Assembly: GCA_020852755.1 (NCBI GenBank)
Contig: JADZAF010000241.1
Location: forward strand, 1 to 64,000
Reading direction: 5' to 3'
Origin: Bryobacterales bacterium
GTDB lineage: Bacteria; Acidobacteriota; Terriglobia; Bryobacterales; Bryobacteraceae
DNA length: 64,000 nucleotides
Made by a program: the position numbers and the translations under genes. The stretch's first letter is position 1. Every line of letters starts with the position of its first letter. Positions 9,139 to 17,348 of this stretch are shown here, in pieces. The notes under the pieces were generated by a model, which worked only from the letters and a program-made list of their open reading frames with translations, was not told where the DNA came from and did not search any database.

Positions 9139-9891
9139 TCACCGTCGCTGTTGCCCTTTTTTTCGATATCTGGGGATGGAGGGTACTAACATCGGCGCCG
9201 CGCGCTGGTATCGTCTGTAGCCGTCGCCGAACTCCGCCAGCAGATCACGCTCTTCCAGCCTTGCGCCCAACACGATCCATGCGGTGAACAGGCAATTCAG
9301 AATCAGCCGGTCCAGGGAAAGAACCGGAGCGGCCCACACGGCCAGGATTCCACAGCAGTAAAACGGATGGCGCACCCAGCGGTAAGGCCCTGCGATGGTA
9401 AGTACCGGCGCAGGGCCTGGGGTCCCGCGCACTTGAGAAAGAAACGCCTGCGTACCGAAGGCGTCGAACTCCTTCAGCGATCCGATGCCCCACAACACCC
9501 CCGCCAGAGAGAGCAGCAAAACCGCCCGGGCCAGCCACAGTTGCGTCCCTGAGGCGGCGTAAATCACCGTCGCCGAGCGCTGCCAGAGACCCGCCAGCAG
9601 AAGAAGCGCCGCGGCGGAAGCGATCGTATAGACGACGCCATGCCAGTGGCCCGGCAGCACCGCTCCCAGCCGGTCCCGGAATGACCTGCGGACCATGACG
9701 CTGTGCTGGACGAAGAACAGCAGGCAGAGCCCCGCGTCCCAGCCCCACACGACGCGCTCCGGCAGGCCCAGGTCAACGAGGCCCAGCGCGCCTCTCCACA
9801 GGAAGAGTCCGAAGAGCGCCAGCGAGCCGGCGCCAAGCACGCCGGTAATCGCCGCGATCGCATATGCAGCTGTCGTGCCCACCGTCTTCAT
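9139..9891 (-). CDS. Membrane methyltransferase of the MddA/NnrU/isoprenylcysteine methyltransferase type
   Basis: 250 residues with five to six membrane segments. The C-terminal half carries the hallmark of ICMT-like methyltransferases: GPYRWVRHPFY (about 167-177), then a helix and the LEERDLLAEFGDGYRRY region (about 208-224), where the acidic pair and GxxYxxY are conserved. Best matches by eye are the MddA (methanethiol S-methyltransferase, making dimethylsulfide) and NnrU families. MddA is found in soil bacteria, so dimethylsulfide formation is plausible but unproven; lipid or quinone methylation are alternatives. Nothing nearby concerns sulfur. Confidence 0.7.
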   Translation of the reverse strand: MKTVGTTAAYAIAAITGVLGAGSLALFGLFLWRGALGLVDLGLPERVVWGWDAGLCLLFFVQHSVMVRRSFRDRLGAVLPGHWHGVVYTIASAAALLLLAGLWQRSATVIYAASGTQLWLARAVLLLSLAGVLWGIGSLKEFDAFGTQAFLSQVRGTPGPAPVLTIAGPYRWVRHPFYCCGILAVWAAPVLSLDRLILNCLFTAWIVLGARLEERDLLAEFGDGYRRYQRAAPMLVPSIPRYRKKGQQRR

Positions 9892-10031
9892 GCTCCTGGC
9901 CTCCGCCGGTTCAGGTCCGGGTATGATTCTATCCCCCGGGGAGGACGGTGCAAAGCGCCAGCCGGGCCGGATGCCGGTCAGGCTGGACTGTGGGGGGCCG
10001 GCCGTCGAACACGGGCGGGCTTTCCTCCGTG

Positions 10032-11039
10032 CTACTTGTCTCTGCCTGCTTTCAGCGCCTGCTCGATCACCGCTTCCCGCTGCCGCTCATTCCAGGCTTT
10101 GTGAATCTCGGCCTCGGGAAGCCCCGCGATGCGGCCGGCCAGGATGAAAGCGGGCAGGGCATACTCGAGCGTCTTCCAGCGCGCCATCTCGACGACCGCC
10201 GGCAGGGCGCGCTTGCGGATCTGTTCCACGTCCGAGGGCCTGGCTTTCTCGGTCAGATGCGCCAGCGCGACCGACGCCCGGTGCCGGTCGCTCAGCACCA
10301 GCGAGTTCAGCATCTCGATGAACCAGGTGGTGGAGACTTCGATCTCGAGATCGGGTTTCCGCTCCGCCAGAATGGCGATCGCCTCCAGCGCGCGAATTGC
10401 GTTACTGCGGACCGGCGGGTCGGGGTCCTGCAAGGCGAACTGCAAGTCGTTCAGCACCGCCTTCTTCTTTTCGGCGTAGGCCAGGATATACGCGGCCGCG
10501 GCGCGGTGGTCGCTGTCGGAGGATTCCCTGAGCACCTGCCGCAGCAAGGGCTGCTCCCGGGCCGCGATCCGTAGGAACTCTTCCTGGTAGCTCCGGCACT
10601 CGGCGTCGGCCATCAGGGAATGGCCCTGAGTCAGGTCCTCCGCTGTGCGTCCCCGGGCCACCGCCGATTGGAGGGCGCCCAGAAAATCGCGGTATTGCTG
10701 CATGATGGCGTCGGGGAGAACGGCGCTCCCGGAGGGTTCGGAACGCACTGCGAAATGGACCGCGCCCTTCTCTTCGATGCCCACGAACAGCGATGCCGCC
10801 CCGCCTGCGCAGCAGACCGCCTCCAGGCGGGCCCGGATCACGCCGGGAATCGTCTCCAGGCGCTCCTCCACGTCCTCTTTGGAGGGCGGCAGCCGGTCGC
10901 TTTCCTCCACCTTCAGGACTTTCCGGATACGCTCTTCCGGCACCCTCCGGATCCCATAGAATTCCAGGGCGCCGATGCGAGGGATCTGAGCCGAAAGCAG
11001 GGCGGGCGCCAGGAACGTCAATAAGAACAGTCGCACCAT
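10032..11039 (-). CDS. Secreted POTRA-like plus helical-repeat protein
   Basis: 335 residues. Residues 1-17 are a signal peptide ending near LLSAQ. Residues 20-95 look like a POTRA domain: IGALEFYGIRRVPEERIRKVL followed by a helix with a PPS-KEDVEERL turn and IPGV, the pattern of BamA/FhaC/FtsQ POTRA modules. Residues 150-330 are helix pairs with DPDPPVRSNAIRALEAIA-type HEAT repeats. A POTRA domain with no beta barrel behind it suggests a periplasmic scaffold or a partner of an outer-membrane machine; this is inference. It follows the DUF4190/DUF2752/zinc-ribbon genes in the same direction and is probably last in that operon. Confidence 0.6.
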   Translation of the reverse strand: MVRLFLLTFLAPALLSAQIPRIGALEFYGIRRVPEERIRKVLKVEESDRLPPSKEDVEERLETIPGVIRARLEAVCCAGGAASLFVGIEEKGAVHFAVRSEPSGSAVLPDAIMQQYRDFLGALQSAVARGRTAEDLTQGHSLMADAECRSYQEEFLRIAAREQPLLRQVLRESSDSDHRAAAAYILAYAEKKKAVLNDLQFALQDPDPPVRSNAIRALEAIAILAERKPDLEIEVSTTWFIEMLNSLVLSDRHRASVALAHLTEKARPSDVEQIRKRALPAVVEMARWKTLEYALPAFILAGRIAGLPEAEIHKAWNERQREAVIEQALKAGRDK

Positions 11040-11108
11040 TCTTTGACGCAGCGGCGCCCACGCCGGGTACCACCGTTCCGGCCGGACGTCTGTCGCGAGG
11101 GCCGCCGC

Positions 11109-11579
11109 CTAGGCCTGCTTCTCGGCCAGCGGGCCGATCACCGGCAGAACCACCTTCTGGTCCTGGTAGGTCTTCCAAAGCAGGTACAGCCACAACACGA
11201 AGAAGGCCAGACCGATCAGCATGGAAAGGCCGCTGATCAGGCTGAACATGGCCCAGCTGATGGCCATCAGGATGGAGAAGAATATCTGGAGAACGATCCA
11301 CAGCGCGAACCAGGCCACACTCAGAAAGATGGACTGGAAGGCGTGGAAGCGTACTTTTTTGTTGCGGTTGTAGGGTTCCAGGACGAGAAACAGGATCCCG
11401 GTGATGAAACCGAGCACGTAGCAGAGCGTGCCCGCGACGTTATCCGCCATGCCGGTGGCAGCTGCGGCGGGAGGCGGAGGCGCGCCGGGGCCGGTTCCGG
11501 CCGGCGCTTCCAGCGCGGACCCGCACTTGCCACAGAAGCTGCCTTCCGTGGGCGCTCCGCAGTTCGGACAAAAAGCCAT
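11109..11579 (-). CDS. Zinc-ribbon membrane protein (DUF4870-like)
   Basis: 156 residues. I chose the ATG at 11579 because GAAGGAGG stands directly upstream and the protein then begins with a zinc ribbon, CPNC at 4-7 and CGKC at 16-19. A proline/alanine linker follows (about 25-45), then three hydrophobic segments with the GILFLVLEPYNRNKKVRFHAFQ signature (split here by the family's conserved P-Y-x-x-N), as in DUF4870/Tic20-like proteins. Function of the family is unknown. It sits with two other small membrane proteins on the same strand. Confidence 0.8.
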   Translation of the reverse strand: MAFCPNCGAPTEGSFCGKCGSALEAPAGTGPGAPPPPAAAATGMADNVAGTLCYVLGFITGILFLVLEPYNRNKKVRFHAFQSIFLSVAWFALWIVLQIFFSILMAISWAMFSLISGLSMLIGLAFFVLWLYLLWKTYQDQKVVLPVIGPLAEKQA

Positions 11580-11604
11580 TGATGGCCTCCTTCTCTCGGA
11601 AACT

Positions 11605-11958
11605 TTACCGATGTAAGCCGGCTTTCGCAACTTTACCCGGGACTATACCGGCTAGCACCCTGAGATTCAACCCCAGAGCCGCCAGGAAAAGTACCACCAG
11701 AGCGCCATAGATCCAGAGACTCCCCGCGTGTAAGCTCCTGGCCTCCGCCAGGTCGCCGCGGGAGATCGCGAGAAAAGCATGGCTTAGCCGGCACAAGGCA
11801 CAGGAACCGCCCGCCTGCCGGGCCGGGCAGGGCGGGAGCCGCGAGAGAATGCCGCTATCCAGGGTCTCCGGCTCGAGCAGGAAGGACGATGCCACCACCG
11901 TGAGCGCCACCGCGCCGAGGACGGCCAGCAGCGATCGCCCCACCACATTCCATTGCAC
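11605..11958 (-). CDS. DUF2752 family membrane protein
   Basis: 117 residues from the GTG at 11958; a GGAGGAG sequence precedes it inside the end of the upstream gene, though the spacing of about 13 bases is long. One N-terminal membrane helix is followed by a C-x-A-R-x7-C-x2-C motif with R-L-S-H-A and RGD, matching DUF2752 (usually CPxxxxTGxxCPGCGxTRA), then a second helix. The central CPGCG has become CALC. The larger frame reaching 12345 is an artefact of reading through the upstream gene. Gap to the DUF4190 gene is five bases, so they are co-transcribed. Confidence 0.7.
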   Translation of the reverse strand: MQWNVVGRSLLAVLGAVALTVVASSFLLEPETLDSGILSRLPPCPARQAGGSCALCRLSHAFLAISRGDLAEARSLHAGSLWIYGALVVLFLAALGLNLRVLAGIVPGKVAKAGLHR

Positions 11959-11963
11959 CCGCT

Positions 11964-12212
11964 TTATAGGACTCCTCCCCCCAACGCCAGGCGGATCAGT
12001 CCCAGCAGAACCGCGATCGCGCACATCACCAGCCCGGCCATGGCCGGACCCTTGGATGCGGCGTCCGACTTGGCAACCGCAATGATGGCGACCACCAGGC
12101 CGGCCGCCGAGAAGGGGATGTTGAGCCAGTTGAGCGCTCCCAGGCAGGGGAAGAATGCCACCACCATCCCCGCCAGCGCCAGGATGCCCCATATCAAGCT
12201 GAGCGTCTGCAT
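11964..12212 (-). CDS. DUF4190-type small membrane protein
   Basis: 82 residues, almost entirely two or three hydrophobic helices with the family pattern S-L-I-W-G-I-L-A at the start, PCLGALNW in the loop, and KGPAMAGLVM before the last helix. The ATG at 12212 has GAAGGAG at good spacing. First gene of a likely operon continuing into the DUF2752, zinc-ribbon and POTRA genes. Function unknown for the family. Confidence 0.75.
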   Translation of the reverse strand: MQTLSLIWGILALAGMVVAFFPCLGALNWLNIPFSAAGLVVAIIAVAKSDAASKGPAMAGLVMCAIAVLLGLIRLALGGGVL

Positions 12213-12358
12213 CTAGGTCTCCTTCCCCCCGCGACCGCAGCCCGGCGGCCGCCCGTGCGCCCGGCCCGCCCGCCAACCGCTCTTCCGGTATGGTGTACCG
12301 CATCCGCCGGCGCCGGTGCAAGCCGGGCGCCCCAGCCGGATCCACGGGCCCGGCCTGC

Positions 12359-12364
12359 TACCAT
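12359..12364 (+). promoter_or_regulatory. -10-like TACCAT before the phosphatase gene
   Basis: TACCAT ends 13 bases before the ATG at 12378 and covers the alternative ATG at 12363, which supports 12378 as the true start. No -35 or Shine-Dalgarno is evident. Confidence 0.3.
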
Positions 12365-12377
12365 GAGAGTTAACCCC

Positions 12378-13070
12378 ATGAGTCTGCTGTATCTCATTCG
12401 CCACGGGCAGGCCGGGACCCGGTCCGATTACGATATGCTCTCGGACCTGGGATGCCGCCAGGCGGCCTTGCTGGGGCAGTATTTCCGGTCTGCCGGCGTG
12501 CGTTTCCAGCGGGTGTATAGCGGCGCCCTGGAGCGGCAGAAACAGACCGCGGCCCTGGTGCTCGAATCGCTCCCCGGCGCCCCCGACCCGGTCGTCGACC
12601 CGCGCTGGAACGAGTTCGACCTGGCCGGCCTGTGGACCCACCTGGCTCCCCGCCTCATCGAAGCCGACAGCGGCTTCGCCCGCAACTACGATCTTCTGCA
12701 TCGCAACAATCCCGGCGTGGACCGGGAGATGACTGTGTGCGACGTGGAGTTGATCCGGGCCTGGATGAGCGGCTCCCATGCCTGCAACGGGCTGGAAACC
12801 TGGGATCAGTTCCGCTCCCGGGTGCAGGCTCCCCTGAACGACCTGGCCGTGGAATCCGGCGGCGACATCGCGGTTTTCACCTCCGCCACCCCGACCGCTA
12901 TCTGGTGCGGCCGGGCCCTGGAACTCGACGAACGCCGCATCTTCCGGGTGGTGTCCGTGCTCATGAATACGAGCTATAGCTGTTTCCGGCTGAAGGGCAA
13001 AGAGGTGTGGCTTACCGCCCTGAACAACGCCCCGCACCTCTGCGACCCGGCCATGCGCACCCTGCGCTGA
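12378..13070 (+). CDS. Histidine phosphatase family protein lacking the second catalytic histidine
   Basis: 230 residues. The nucleophile motif is intact: R8-H9-G10 in LIRHGQAG, and YSGALERQKQTA matches the following conserved arginine-helix region. The second half should contain an S-H-G motif after a hydrophobic strand; here residues 164-171 read I-A-V-F-T-S-A-T, so the second active-site histidine is replaced by alanine 170. A subgroup with FTSGG at this place exists to my knowledge, so the change is probably real, with altered or lost phosphatase activity. The start at 12378 gives the motif the usual distance from the N-terminus. The gene ends exactly where the convergent neighbour ends (13070/13071). 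Confidence 0.85.
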   Translation: MSLLYLIRHGQAGTRSDYDMLSDLGCRQAALLGQYFRSAGVRFQRVYSGALERQKQTAALVLESLPGAPDPVVDPRWNEFDLAGLWTHLAPRLIEADSGFARNYDLLHRNNPGVDREMTVCDVELIRAWMSGSHACNGLETWDQFRSRVQAPLNDLAVESGGDIAVFTSATPTAIWCGRALELDERRIFRVVSVLMNTSYSCFRLKGKEVWLTALNNAPHLCDPAMRTLR

Positions 13071-13916
13071 TTATTCGATGCGGAACGCGCCTCTGGCCTC
13101 GCCGGTCTGGTTTCCGATGCGGTCGCGCGCGCTGATCACCAGGGTGTACTCGCCGGCCGGAGTGCCCGGCTGCACCGTCAGGTTCATGATCCCCGGCACG
13201 TAGCGCTTGGGGTAGAAGGACCCGCCTTCCTCCACCGCCGCCTGGGGCTGCGAGAAGACGGTCTTGCCGCTGGGCGCCACGATCGCCACCCCGTATTCCA
13301 CTTCCACCCGGTTGCCCGGCCCGAACTTGTAGCCCGTGATGTCGAACTTGGACCACAGCACGTCGCCCGCCCGGTAAGCCGCCACTTTCAAGGCTTCGCG
13401 ATCGTCCTCGGAACGCGCAAAGCGGAGATTGCGGATGGCCAGCGTTTCGCTCGGCTGCACCTGGTGGCCCTGCACGTCGAAGAAGATCTCGTTGGCCGCC
13501 GCCGTTCCGCCGATCTCGTCTTTTGCCGAGGCGGCGATGCGGTACCTTCCCGAGCCGGCGAAGGGCGGGATGACGATAGTCCGCCGGACCTTGGGCTTCC
13601 AGTCCTTGTCCTCCGGGAGGATACCCGCGTCGATCTGCCCGGTGTGCGTTTCCACGATCCGGACGCCGTTCGGATCGAACGCATCGACCTGGTAGGATAT
13701 CCGGACCTTGTCCTCGGGCGAAGCCTGGTAGCCCTCGAGTTGGAAACTGTAGAAGAGGGTCTCCCCCGGAACATGGGTGACGCCTTGCGGGACCCTTTCT
13801 CCATCCTCGGTCAGGTGTATCCCCGCCTGCACGAAGACGATTTGCTTCGCGGCCGGCCGGGCCGTTGCGGCGGCCAGCAGTAACAGCCAGCAAACGATGA
13901 AACGCCTCACCGCCAC
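13071..13916 (-). CDS. Secreted beta-sandwich protein of unknown function
   Basis: 281 residues with a signal peptide (about 1-19). The mature part looks like two or three Ig-like beta-sandwich domains: repeated patterns such as GETLFYSFQLEGY, GRYRIAASAKDEIGG and GEYTLVISARDRIGNQ recall bacterial Ig-like and CARDB folds. No catalytic motif is seen. It probably acts in the periplasm or on the surface as a binding or structural module. A TAGAAT hexamer at 13926-13931 on the minus strand ends nine bases before the GTG start. Confidence 0.6.
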   Translation of the reverse strand: MAVRRFIVCWLLLLAAATARPAAKQIVFVQAGIHLTEDGERVPQGVTHVPGETLFYSFQLEGYQASPEDKVRISYQVDAFDPNGVRIVETHTGQIDAGILPEDKDWKPKVRRTIVIPPFAGSGRYRIAASAKDEIGGTAAANEIFFDVQGHQVQPSETLAIRNLRFARSEDDREALKVAAYRAGDVLWSKFDITGYKFGPGNRVEVEYGVAIVAPSGKTVFSQPQAAVEEGGSFYPKRYVPGIMNLTVQPGTPAGEYTLVISARDRIGNQTGEARGAFRIE

Positions 13917-13948
13917 CTGCCTTTTATTCTAGCGCCGCGCGGCCCGGC

Positions 13949-14464
13949 TTACTGCGAGGGGCTCTCGGTGGTAATGGTATCCCGCTCGTAGCGGAACGGG
14001 ATGTCCACGTAGGCGTACCGTTCCTGCTCGGAATTGTCGGCCAGCCGGAGCCGGTAATGGCCGGGCGCTACATCGAACACGATGTTCCCCTGCGCGGTCT
14101 CGGCCGGCCGCACGTTCCGGTTGAAGCCCAGCCAGTTGGGATCCGAGGTTACGCTGGGCACTTCCGGATGGGAATTCTCGCGGTCGTCGACCAGAGCCAG
14201 CGGGGGAACCAGGGCGGCGGAGGCGCCGCCATTCGTCACGCTGACGCGGATCGACATGAAGCGCTGGTTCGGCGTCCGCACATCCTGCCCTTCACCCAGC
14301 CGGGTCAGCCACTGATTCTCAAATACCTGATAGGTGAAATAGCCGACAGTGACTCTCTCTCCCAGGGGATGGGTCTTGATCTCGGGCGTCTGAACCTGCC
14401 CGCATCCGGCCAGGATCAGTGACAGGGCGAGGCCGGCAACGCGGAGAACCGGAATGTGGCGCAT
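13949..14464 (-). CDS. Lipoprotein with DUF4352-like domain
   Basis: 171 residues. I chose the ATG at 14464 over a start at 14536 because it places a proper lipoprotein signal at the N-terminus with a lipobox L-A-G-C at about residues 18-21. The mature domain (about 35-160) has the DUF4352 pattern: a strand ending in YQVFENQW, then R-F-M-S-I-R-V-S-V-T-N-G and a late G-N-I-V-F-D-V strand. Such domains are immunoglobulin-like and often bind partner proteins or ligands. Anchored to a membrane facing the periplasm. Function not known. Confidence 0.75.
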   Translation of the reverse strand: MRHIPVLRVAGLALSLILAGCGQVQTPEIKTHPLGERVTVGYFTYQVFENQWLTRLGEGQDVRTPNQRFMSIRVSVTNGGASAALVPPLALVDDRENSHPEVPSVTSDPNWLGFNRNVRPAETAQGNIVFDVAPGHYRLRLADNSEQERYAYVDIPFRYERDTITTESPSQ

Positions 14465-14568
14465 ACCACAGGGATTCTCCACCGGATGTGGCGGGCGTGT
14501 CAAGACTTGGCGAAGCGCTGGGACGTTCCCTCGCATGGTTCCCGGGCCCCCTCCGGTCGCGCGCGTTG

Positions 14569-16014
14569 CTACTCGCCGAACACCTGCGCGGAATACGTGT
14601 ACAGCGTGCCCCGCCGGTCCCGGTAGGCCTTGGCGGGCAGGCCGGCCTTCTGCGCCAGGTTCTCCAGGAACTGGTCCCGGCTCCAGTTGTTCTCGGCGGC
14701 TACCTGAGGCAGCAGCAGGCCGGATTTGCCGTCCAGCACCAGGATCGCCCCCTGGCCCAGCCGGAAGTCACGCCAGGTCGCCAGCTTGCGCAACGGAGTC
14801 AGCAGCGAGATCTCCAGGCTGAAGGGACCTTCCTGCTTGGTCAGGGGCTTGAAGCGCGGATCCTGCGTGGCGGCCGCCAGGGTCCGGTCGGCCACCGCCT
14901 CCCATAGAGGCATCTGCGGAGTCAGGGCGCCTACACAGCCGCGCAGCCGGCCGTCCTTCTTGATGGTGACGAAAACACCGGTGCGATGGCTCAGTTCTCC
15001 GTTTCGATCCCCCGCGGGGACCGGCACCGGCGTCTTGGCTCCCGTCTCCAGGTAAGCCTCCAGTGTCTGCCTGGCCGAGAGCAGCAGTTTTTTCTGCTCG
15101 GCCGGACCCACCTCGAATGCCCGCGCCGGGTAGAATGCCAGGGCCCCGTAAGTGACGCTCAGCGAGTAATCCTTGGTGAGCGCGCCGGAAGGGAGGTAGT
15201 CGAGCGCCTGGACGTAGTGCGGCTCGCTCCGCCTGGCCAGCGCGGCCTGCAGCAACAGGATGGGCGCCCGCCCGCAGGTGGTGTCCCCGGTTTCGCTCAG
15301 AAACTGGTCGAACGAGCCGGTGTCCAGCGATCCCACGCGCTCGAAAAGGGAAAGCGCGCGCTCGAACAGCCGCTTGGGCAGCTGGTCATCCCGGGGGAAC
15401 GGTTCGTAACGGTAGGCCTTCCCGTAATGGGTGAAATCGGACGACGCCACGATCACGTCGCCCTTGTCCAGCCGGGCGGCAAGTTTCCGCGCAACGGCCT
15501 TCCTCCGCGCCTCATCCATTTCGCCTACGATCAGCGGCGTCACGGTCGCTTCGGGCGCCGCCCGCAGGATGAAGGGCAGCTGGTTCTCCACCGAGTGATC
15601 GCATAGCGCTTTCTCGGGCCCCACCTGCACCTTCAGTTCCCGCATCACCGCGCGGTTCACCTTGACCTCTCCGGCCGGAGTGGCGTACGCATCCAGGTCG
15701 GGCGCGGCCACGCCGTCGATATGGCGGGAATGGCTGAAGCCCAGCACGATCACGTTGCGCGGCTGATGGAGGCGGCTGTAGGCCGCCGCGGCAATCGTTC
15801 CGGAGTAAGGAAGCGCGGCGTGCGGGGCTATGATCGCGGCCAGATGCCGGCGGTGCGGGGCCCCTCCCGTTCGCTTCTGGGCGAGCCGGAAAGCCTCGTC
15901 CAGCAGTTTCCGCAGGGCGGCGGGATCCGAGGGGTACCATTGCGGGGAAACGGGCACCCTGTGTACCTGTCCCCAGCTCAACGAGACGGCGGCCAGTGCG
16001 AGGACGGCTCTCAT
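14569..16014 (-). CDS. Exported Memo-AMMECR1 fusion (AmmeMemoRadiSam proteins B and A)
   Basis: 481 residues joining two families. Residues 20-270 are Memo-like (AmmeMemoRadiSam protein B): AAIIAPHAALPYSG, LGFSHSRH, DHSVENQLPF and SSDFTHYG carry the conserved histidines and aspartate. Residues 300-481 are AMMECR1-like (protein A): LRGCVGAL, RFKPLTKQE, and a terminal Y-S-A-Q-V-F. These proteins normally work with a radical SAM enzyme (AmrS), which is not in this window. Residues 1-16 form a short signal-like sequence ending in SWGQ, unexpected for a cytoplasmic system. The start overlaps the PHP phosphatase stop by four bases. The biochemical role of the family is not established. Confidence 0.88.
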   Translation of the reverse strand: MRAVLALAAVSLSWGQVHRVPVSPQWYPSDPAALRKLLDEAFRLAQKRTGGAPHRRHLAAIIAPHAALPYSGTIAAAAYSRLHQPRNVIVLGFSHSRHIDGVAAPDLDAYATPAGEVKVNRAVMRELKVQVGPEKALCDHSVENQLPFILRAAPEATVTPLIVGEMDEARRKAVARKLAARLDKGDVIVASSDFTHYGKAYRYEPFPRDDQLPKRLFERALSLFERVGSLDTGSFDQFLSETGDTTCGRAPILLLQAALARRSEPHYVQALDYLPSGALTKDYSLSVTYGALAFYPARAFEVGPAEQKKLLLSARQTLEAYLETGAKTPVPVPAGDRNGELSHRTGVFVTIKKDGRLRGCVGALTPQMPLWEAVADRTLAAATQDPRFKPLTKQEGPFSLEISLLTPLRKLATWRDFRLGQGAILVLDGKSGLLLPQVAAENNWSRDQFLENLAQKAGLPAKAYRDRRGTLYTYSAQVFGE

Positions 16015-16799
16015 GCCCAGAACCGGTACCAGGGCTTCCCTTCAGGCGGCGGTTCCGGCTCCCACACGATGGTCTCGCCCGACAGCACCGCCTGGGGATT
16101 CTGCCGGAACAGCGCCTCGGCCCGCGGTTCGCCCCATTTCCGCGCCACGTAATCGTAGGCCTCGCGCAGCAGCGGCGGGCGGTTCACGGTGTCGTGCGCG
16201 TCGCTGGCGATCACATGCACCAGCCCGCGCTGCATCAGCTCGTCGGAAAAAGCCTTGGCTTCGCGCCCCCAGCGGCCCAGGAACGACTGCGCCGTCACCT
16301 GCAGCAGCACGCCGGCCGAGGCCCAGGCTTGGAGCTGCTCCAGGCGCTTGCGCAGCAGCATATTCCGTTCCGGGTGGGTGATGATGGGGATCATTCCCGC
16401 TACCTGCATCCGGTAGAAAACCTCGTCCGCCGTCTTGATGATCAGTAAATCGGAGAATTCCACCAGCACGTAGCGCTTGTTATTGATGGCATACTTCGAC
16501 GGGTGCTCCAGAGCGTCCTGGATATTGTCGTAGTAAAGGTGGAAATCGCAGCCCCGGTAGATGGGAATTACCGCGCCGCAGGCCTCGCTCAGCTCGGCGA
16601 TTCCCCGGTCGACCGTGGCCGGGTCGTACTTGTACTGGAGGTCGGAGTGCGGAGTCGCCACGATGTGCCGGGTACCCTCTTCGGCAGCCATACGGACCAT
16701 GGCCACCGCCTCCTCCAGGTCCCTGGCGCCGTCGTCCAGGCCCGGCAGGATGTGGGTGTGAATGTCAACCATGTATCGGAACCGCTTGCGCGCCGCCAC
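16011..16799 (-). CDS. PHP-type tyrosine-protein phosphatase (CpsB/YwqE family)
   Basis: 262 residues of the PHP superfamily, cytoplasmic. Metal-binding motifs are in order: D-I-H-T-H (12-16), ATPHSD near 49-54, a central GCDFHLYYD, THPERN near 142, and ASDAHD near 195. In polysaccharide loci these enzymes dephosphorylate the tyrosine kinase that controls chain length of capsule or exopolysaccharide. No kinase or Wzx/Wzy gene is close, so its partner is elsewhere. The GTG start at 16799 is used; the ATG at 16772 would shorten it by nine residues without losing a motif. Confidence 0.88.
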   Translation of the reverse strand: MAARKRFRYMVDIHTHILPGLDDGARDLEEAVAMVRMAAEEGTRHIVATPHSDLQYKYDPATVDRGIAELSEACGAVIPIYRGCDFHLYYDNIQDALEHPSKYAINNKRYVLVEFSDLLIIKTADEVFYRMQVAGMIPIITHPERNMLLRKRLEQLQAWASAGVLLQVTAQSFLGRWGREAKAFSDELMQRGLVHVIASDAHDTVNRPPLLREAYDYVARKWGEPRAEALFRQNPQAVLSGETIVWEPEPPPEGKPWYRFWA

Positions 16800-16822
16800 A
16801 AGGCGCGCTCAGTTCCATTCTA

Positions 16823-17329
16823 TTAGATGAACATCTCCTCGTCCTGCGTGACCCGGTCCACCCGGCCCTGGGGACCGTGCAGCAGGGTGAGCAGGAAGGC
16901 ACGGGCTCCGGCCGCCACCGCGCCGGCCTCGCGGACCGGCCGCACCGCGGCGCTGCGCACCGACGAGGCCGCCTGCTGGAGATTCTGGGCCGCGCCGTCC
17001 AGCGCGGCATCCACGCTCGCCGCCTTCATCCGGGCGCGCTCGGAGATGTCGCCCACCGCCTCGGCGAGCCTGCCCAATTCCGCCCGGCTGGTCCGGGTGA
17101 TCTCCGATAAATCGGCGGAAATTTGCTCGATTTTGGGCCGGGTCTCTTCCACCATCCGGTGGGTCGAGTCCAGAATCGGCCCGGCCCGCTCCACCAGCTC
17201 GTTGATTTTCGCACGCGCGTCCCGGACCGCGCGGGCGAGGATCACGGCCACCGCCGCCTGCACGCAAAAACCGATCGCGGCCAGCAACACGCCAGCCGCG
17301 ACCACCCAGCGGAATAGGTTTTCGTCCAT
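16823..17329 (-). CDS. DUF948-like membrane-anchored coiled-coil protein
   Basis: 168 residues: one membrane helix at about 8-34 followed by a long heptad-patterned amphipathic region (about 38-130) with few prolines, then a short hydrophobic-basic tail. This is the layout of DUF948 proteins, often found beside YtxH genes as here. Likely a cell-envelope structural or stress protein. It lies 19 bases after the YtxH gene and 23 before the PHP phosphatase gene, consistent with one transcript. Confidence 0.7.
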   Translation of the reverse strand: MDENLFRWVVAAGVLLAAIGFCVQAAVAVILARAVRDARAKINELVERAGPILDSTHRMVEETRPKIEQISADLSEITRTSRAELGRLAEAVGDISERARMKAASVDAALDGAAQNLQQAASSVRSAAVRPVREAGAVAAGARAFLLTLLHGPQGRVDRVTQDEEMFI

Positions 17330-17348
17330 GGATCAGAGAGGCCGGCAG

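Noticed and set aside
11605-12345. 246-codon version of the DUF2752 gene
   Set aside because: The first 129 codons are antisense/out-of-frame to the DUF4190 gene and upstream region; the conserved part starts after 11958.
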